A stretch of 64,000 nt of DNA, from NCBI GenBank assembly GCA_963513935.1, contig OY740774.1, forward strand, positions 94,666,861-94,730,860, read 5' to 3'. The notes beneath the pieces are model-generated. The model made no database searches. It had not been told where the DNA came from and saw nothing but the letters and a program-made list of their open reading frames with translations. The position numbers and the translations under genes were made by a program. Below are positions 58,165-64,000 of this stretch, piece by piece (position 1 is the first letter of the stretch; each line of letters begins with the position of its first letter). This stretch comes from Aphrophora alni (taxonomy: Eukaryota > Arthropoda > Insecta > Hemiptera > Aphrophoridae).

Positions 58165-60370
58165 ATATGTTATCATTGGATATATTTTAGAATGAAAAAA
58201 ACAAAAACATAAACTATATAATAAATTTAAAATTAATTAACAACTTTGTAACAATGTTAATTATTAATAATTACTCAATCATACAAACGGTAAGGGTATC
58301 ATTTAGATATTGCTAATTATAAAATAAATATTATTTTTTGTTTTAATAACTCATTATTATTATATTTATTTTATATACAAAGAATATGAGAAATGTCCGA
58401 TAACTTTATAAAACTTTATGATTGTGGAAGATGCACGCTTTTGAATTCTTACCTTAAGGGATAATTTTTCTTATTGAAATACGTTCAGATTTTAAGAAAC
58501 AATAGAAAACAACAAATCAATGAAATTAAGTGAAGACCTTCAAAAGTCTATTCGCGCCTAGGTTTCAAGGAGGAGAGACATTCCTTGCCTTAAATATGTG
58601 AATTAATTAACATAGTAGTTCTGTATTTCCTTATAACCATAAAGATACATCGTGTTGTGAATTCATATAATATTACAAAAAATGAATGAATGTTTTCACA
58701 AATCTGCACTTATATGCTTTTAGATGCCTTCGTGAAGTATTTTTGGTTATATTACGTTTTATTTCAATTTTAGTTACTTATTTAATACTTATATTTGTAA
58801 CTATAAACCATTCAATATGATTTTAAACACAACATAATAATATTATTTAAACTTCTGTGTGTCGTTCAATGAATGTCTGATTAATACAAAAGTTATAATA
58901 TGCTCAAATAAATTCACTGGTTATACAAGCCTTCCCGAGTTAAATTCGTTGAGGGATAGTGTGACCTTGAAGAAACCAATAGGGACCGTGCGGGTTTACC
59001 AACTCGTTTCCCCGGTGTTAGTTTAGGTTTTTTCCCAGGTGGCAACCCAACATCCCACAGAACTCGGTGTATGGAATACAAAATATCTTCAACTAAATCA
59101 TATTAGAGTAGTTAGCGATGTTAATACTCGGGTGAAATGGATAATCGCATTAATCGGTTACAAATGATTTCAATACTCGTATTAATATTTAGAAATCGAG
59201 AATCTGAGCAGAATGATTTTGCGCTTCGGATTCGAACTTTACTAATCAGCGAATTACTAACGAATATTATATCGTCTCCTTACTCCTAGTTACAAATATA
59301 TCGTCCGAATATTTTATTCCGAAATCGAGGATTTTAATAATCGGAACATTCCGAGGATTTGATACTCGGATTCACCGAGTATTTTAATTCGAACTCGCAC
59401 ATCACTAGTAGCGTGTAGAGAACATTGAAATCGTAACACACAGATCATTTTTCACAAGTTGTGTAGTTATTTTTTTATAAACACCAAAACTTTTGACGAT
59501 GTAGGAATGAAGAATCTCCACGGTGCGGTTTTTAATTATGAGATTCAGGAGGCAATGTGAGTATTAAATTTTCAAATGAATAATTGTTGGGACAGGAATA
59601 ACTAGAAACTGTGTGCGACAGTTGTAGAATTCGCTAAAATTAAAATAAATAAATAATGTAGAATGTGCTAAAACATCTTTATTAGTTCTAAAATCTAATA
59701 TTATATAGATGCGACGAAACAACCGACAACAATATTTCTCTGGTTTCAGTAACTTTGCTACGGTTAAACTTTTGTACATTACATCTATATTGCATGATAG
59801 AGTTTACTTTCGACCAATCGAACGTGTAAGTCGTGTTACCTAGCGTTCATAAATCGATTATTCGCTTCTTCTTGAATGCCGTTGTTAACCAAAACGTTTA
59901 TTATTTCCTGTTGCCTCGGTGAATTCATTGATTCTGTGGCCAATAACCTCTACTTCACGCAGGAATGGTTTCACTGCATCGTTTATTTTATTATTTTTTT
60001 CTTCTTTCTCCTTTTCCAAGTCGTGATTGAGATATTAGACTTTCACAAATGCAGAGACAAGACGAGTTTAAATCTTTTTAAATGATTAATTCCATAGACG
60101 GTTGAATGTATATATATAGACGGTTGAATATTGTATTTATATTAGTTGACGCTTTCTATTCTAACCATTTTGAAATTTGCAATAATTAAAATGAAATAAA
60201 ATAATCTTGTTTTAAAGCATAACAAATTAATGTCTTTGTTGAACAGTTTTGCTTTTCAGGGTTTATCAACTGCTCTTTACAAACAGAATTGAAGAAAGGG
60301 ATCTTTATCATGTTACAGCTGTCAACAGAGTTTAAACTGGTGTTTATTTCATTGAATTCTTTCAAATTCA
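58165..60370. other. AT-rich DNA, no gene recognised
   Basis: 59100-59400 repeats loose words (aatcgaggattttaataatc, ccgagtattttaattcga), probably degenerate low-order repetition. The frames at 59564-59779, 59876-60085 and 60186-60371 show no motifs. Confidence 0.4.
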
Positions 60371-60371
60371 T

Positions 60372-60720
60372 ATATCGAATGTTTCCAAAAATAGTTCCAA
60401 AACTTTAGGTACTAATTCATTACATTAAAACTCATGAAAAAGTTTATTTAACAAATATCTTAAAATGCTTAGTTTCTAGCCGCCATTTTGTGTTTTTAAC
60501 AAAAACATTCATATCATTTTAACGGTAAATAATATGGAGTTGAAATGTTGCACATTACTAACCGATTTCGCTTAGTAAATATGGTAAAGGAATAATTGTG
60601 CAACTTGTTCATCCAGGTTTATTGTAGATATAACAGCCATAATGGTTGAATTTGTTTATTTGATGGAAATTTTGGTCTCATAAAAATATCTATACTTATT
60701 TAATAGGCTAAGGGATTTTT
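60372..60720. mobile_element. Solo left arm of a 39304/62696-type foldback element
   Basis: 'gaatgtttccaaaaatagtt', 'aaaaagtttatttaacaaat', 'aaaatgcttagtttctagcc' and 'gccattttgtgtttttaaca' match the left arm of the element at 62696. The right arm is not found. Confidence 0.65.
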
Positions 60721-61255
60721 GTTTAGTAGAACTCACCCTACAGTTTTTAATCGATTTTTATTCTTGATGTGTCATTGGATAGGGCTCAGTTCGTTGTTTT
60801 AAAATGAAGTTTTTTAAATAGGTTTTGAAATGTTTTTTATGTTTATTGAACTGTGTCTCATTGTACTTTTAATAGAGGGAATTGAAACTTACACCGGAGG
60901 CGTGTTAATCATTGCAACTACATGAGAATTATGGGTGGATTTGACAATGAGGAAGGAAAAATATATTGCTCAATTTCGAGCAACAGGTACTTTATTTATA
61001 TTTAATATGAAAGATGATTAGAATAGCCTGTTAGATATTAGTGTATTTAAATAGAGCCTATATTTGCTTGGATTTTAGCAAAAACTCGTTAAAACTTAAA
61101 TATTATTTGATTTAAATAAAGTTTTGAACTTCAGTGATGTAGGTTAATAATTGTTTTTTGCAACTATTTCTGAAGGATAATTTTCTGAACTTTCGATTCT
61201 ACATATCCGTTTGTGTTATTAATTAAAACGCGTTAAAATGTGTTATTACTTAACC

Positions 61256-61331
61256 AAACCTAACCTAACCTAACCTAACCTAACCTACCCTAACCTAACC
61301 TACCCTACCCTAACCTAACCTAACCTACCCT
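61256..61331. repeat. Interstitial CCTAA array
   Basis: About 76 bp of CCTAA with CTACC variants, ending directly at a family K copy. Confidence 0.92.
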
Positions 61332-61332
61332 C

Positions 61333-61555
61333 AATGTCTCACTTTAGTGAGTACGGTCTGGGACTTTCGAGGGGACTTCGAGAGATGTACAGCTTTTTTA
61401 ATGTATTCTTGGGTTAGATCCCTCTCTTTCATCTTTACTATTGGGTCTCTCTTGGTAAACTCTTGTTCTATTACGAACCTGCCATTAGAGTATTCGAGGC
61501 TAAAGGGCTTTTTTATGTTCATTTTTCTCTTCTTCCACAAGCCGATGATGACGTA
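61333..61555 (-). repeat. Family K dispersed repeat
   Basis: Nearly complete: 'ctcactttagtgagtacggt', 'cttgggttagatccctctct', 'tctcttggtaaactcttgtt' and 'gccattagagtattcgaggc'. The 69-residue frames on both strands here are overlapping chance ORFs within the repeat. Confidence 0.88.
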
Positions 61556-61803
61556 ACCTAACTTAACCTTTCAAACAACAAGGAAAAAAAGAATGCAATT
61601 AGTTTTGCCATTTTAGAAATTATGTATTTTATACTGTTATAAAATACTTCATTTCTCAAAATGCCACATCTCCACGATCGAATTTTTTATTTTTTTCCAT
61701 AACTTTTGACTCGGAATTTTTGAAGAAGAGTTTTCAGTTAAATTTGTTCATATCGTTACAGCCGATTTTGTGAAAGTCAGGATTTTGTGTTTTGTTTTAT
61801 GGC

Positions 61804-61805
<2 letters not shown>

Positions 61806-61846
<41 letters not shown>
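61806..61846. repeat. (TA)n microsatellite
   Basis: About 20 TA units. The ORF across it is an artefact. Confidence 0.97.
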
Positions 61847-61847
<1 letters not shown>

Positions 61848-62218
61848 CGAGAAAAGGCCAAAAATGCCAATAAATGAAATTTTATTTCATAAAATCCCTC
61901 GACTCCTTTGGGCTGTAAAACAAGCCACAGACGGACATCATAACCAAAACCTCTTCTTTTTCACTCTGATCACCTGTCCATCACAACTTTCTCTTTACTA
62001 CCTATACGTGAGACAATAAAAACTATACGAAATGAAATTAGTAAAACATTTGTTTTTGCCTACTCTAAGCAAAGGATCAAGTAAAGGTGAAGGTAGGATG
62101 TTTAACTCTGACAAGGCCAGGTTGTTTCCTGGTAATATTTCACCTGTTCACACGTCAATGGAACCAGTCGCTGGCTGTGCTGTCTTTCAGTATTAGCATA
62201 CGTGTTACGTAATCAACT

Positions 62219-62332
62219 CAACTATGACGTCAATGATGTAGCAACACACTGCGTGCAGGGAAAAGAGAATTTGTATCTAGGTTAATGATTTACTTTGGTT
62301 GGGATAAAGTGTTAAGGCGTTGTCATAGAAAC
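62219..62332. promoter_or_regulatory. Possible CRE and X-box cluster
   Basis: A palindromic CRE, TGACGTCA, at 62225-62232 and, about 90 bp on, GTTGTCATAGAAAC at 62319-62332, which fits the loose RFX X-box half-site layout. The surrounding 62050-62350 has a more balanced composition and no repeat relatives. No gene start was found nearby, so this is only a suggestion. Confidence 0.2.
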
Positions 62333-62695
62333 GAGCTGCTGTTTGCTTTGAAACTGTGGTTTCTCTGTTAGTTTGGTTTGGTTTAGTTATCATAAAATAG
62401 ATTCCAAAGTCTACTTTGACCACGGTTTTCAGGATGACAAAAACACTTATGCCAAACTGTCACACCAACTCTAACCTTCTTTAAAGAAAGGGCGATGAAA
62501 TTCATAGACTTTATTCTTTTTTTAATCTTGGGTTTTATTTTTTTTCCGCCGGTATGTTAACTTTTTAAAATAAACGCTACATGAACTTGCACAAAGTTTA
62601 TCACACACTCATTTGCATACGAAGTATTAACCAAAAATGCCAGTAAAAAAAGTGAAAATACACCATAGACGCTACTATTTTGTAATGTTTATATA

Positions 62696-63875
62696 CAGGG
62701 TGTTACCAAAAATCGTTCAAAAATATCAGAAGCTTATTCCTCACATCAAAACCAATGAAAAAGATTATATAAACATTTCCCTAAAATGCTTAGTTTTTTT
62801 TAGCTGTCATTTTGTGTTTTTAACAAAACAAATCATACCTTTATAATGGTAAATGAAAGAGATTTGAAATTTTTCAATCTATTTAGTGTTATAAAGATCA
62901 AATTTGAAAAAAAAAATTCGACCGATTTCCTTAATTATTATTTTAAAATAGTAGCTGTTTAAGCTTTTTAACGTCAAATATCTAAAACACAGTTGATTTA
63001 CAGAATATTTACAAGAAACAAAATATTTGTCTTTTTTAAATACTAACAAAATGTTTTCTTTTATTCTTTCTTTAGCTTGAAAGGTCACTGAGTTATAGAT
63101 AAAAAACTGAAAACATTAATTCTTGGTGATAGTCTACAACACCCGAGATTAGTCGAGAAACTAAATTTTAGTCTGCATTCTGCAAATTTTTATCTCAAAA
63201 TCTTCCTGTAGCTCAAAGGACATCTGAGTTAACGACACATCCAATAATAATATATATTATCTGTCATACACTGTAGGCCTATAACTTTATTATTTATTAA
63301 CTTTATACAACTATAACTTTATTATGCAAAACACAGAAGTTTATGGTATTAGTTATTACATTGCTATTATTGGGTTGTCGATAACTAATTTGTCCTTTAA
63401 GCTACAGGAAAATTTGGAGATAATAATTTCCAGAACTCAAATACAAATTTTAGTTTTAGGCTAATCTTGGTTGTGTAGACAATTACCAACAATTAATCTT
63501 CTCAGTTGTTTTTCGATAATTCAGTTATACTTAAAGCTACAGAAAAAATAAAAACAAAATTTTGTTGGTCTTTAACAAAGAAAGTATTTTGTCTCTTGTA
63601 TATATTATGTAAAAATAATAGTTTTTGAAATATTCGGTGTTAATAAATTTAAATAACAGCCATTTTAATATGAATAATGAAAATCGGTTGATTATTTATT
63701 CAAATTGCATCTTAACATTAAGTAGGATGAAATTTTTTAACTCCATGTAATTTACCGTTAAAAAGATACGATTTTTTGGTTAAAAACTCAAAATGGCCGC
63801 TAGATAGAAAACGAAGCAATTAGGAAATATTTTTGCATTAACTTTTTCATTGGTTTTGATGTGAAAAACATCCTG
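62696..63875. mobile_element. TA-flanked foldback element, ~1.2 kb
   Basis: Left TA|CAGGGTGTTACCAAAAATC (TA 62694-62695). The right end is ...catcctg followed by TA (63876-63877). 'cacatcaaaaccaatgaaaa' at the left pairs with 'tttcattggttttgatgtg' at the right, and inner words (gataactaatttgtccttta, gacaattaccaacaa) pair with 63110-63240. The right terminus lacks about 30 bp present on the left. Related to 39304-41105. Confidence 0.85.
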
Positions 63876-64000
63876 TAGGCTATAATTAAATCGATCTAAA
63901 TTTACTTCACTTGTGGCTGAAACTCGTATTAAATGAGCAAAAAAGACTTTTTTATTCTGCGAAAAAATTTAATAAAAATAATATAAAAAAACAATCAATT

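Overview
The window reads as nuclear DNA from an insect. It is AT-rich, has no intact multi-exon gene that I can recognise, and is packed with transposon remnants, microsatellites and many interstitial blocks of the arthropod telomere-type pentamer TTAGG/CCTAA. Transposase remnants of insect type and the 'aatggcggct'-type inverted-repeat elements fit this. A hemipteran is a reasonable guess, but the sequence does not prove the order. Nothing here is prokaryotic: there are no operons, rRNAs or CRISPR arrays.

Coding content is thin. The best candidate is one intact terminal exon at 29491-29832 (+). It encodes the N-terminal, helix-turn-helix-like half of an insect DDE transposase family, sits behind a strong splice acceptor and is followed by AATAAA. 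Three transposase pseudogenes are visible: 815-1227 (-), 2010-2276 (+) and 48404-48806 (-). The other open frames are short, AT-driven or lie inside repeats.

Layout. 0-5.2 kb: transposase relics, TTAGG/CCTAA blocks and a 165-bp unit duplicated with them. 5.8-9 kb: a TA-flanked inverted-repeat element with an insert, then a nested pair of TTAGG-bearing elements. 10-28 kb: GA-rich microsatellites, further TTAGG-bearing elements (13.1, 14.4, 21.3 and 27.4 kb), a 168-bp tandem repeat and copies of a ~250-bp dispersed repeat (family K). 28-39 kb: the exon, a 265-bp repeat pair, a phrase-like repeat at 34.2-34.7 kb and a 1.4-kb tandem array at 35.8-37.2 kb. 39-45 kb: nested foldback elements, a long palindrome, another TTAGG-bearing element and a tRNA-like SINE head. 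45-50 kb: a segmental duplication carrying family K, then a 22-bp minisatellite that begins inside a transposase pseudogene. 50-64 kb: further foldback elements, a 15-18-bp minisatellite, TA-flanked elements, and a possible CRE/X-box pair at 62.2-62.3 kb.

The most interesting system is a set of at least five, probably seven, short non-autonomous DNA elements. Three of them (13.1, 14.4 and 21.3 kb), and a fourth and fifth at 27.4 and 44.7 kb, are bounded by 8-bp direct repeats. Each carries its own 12-16-bp motif repeated in mirrored orientation near both ends, and each holds a block of TTAGG repeats. Two, plus a fragment, share a ~30-bp core. They look like a family of hAT-like (or other 8-bp-target-site) elements that differ mainly in their subterminal recognition words.
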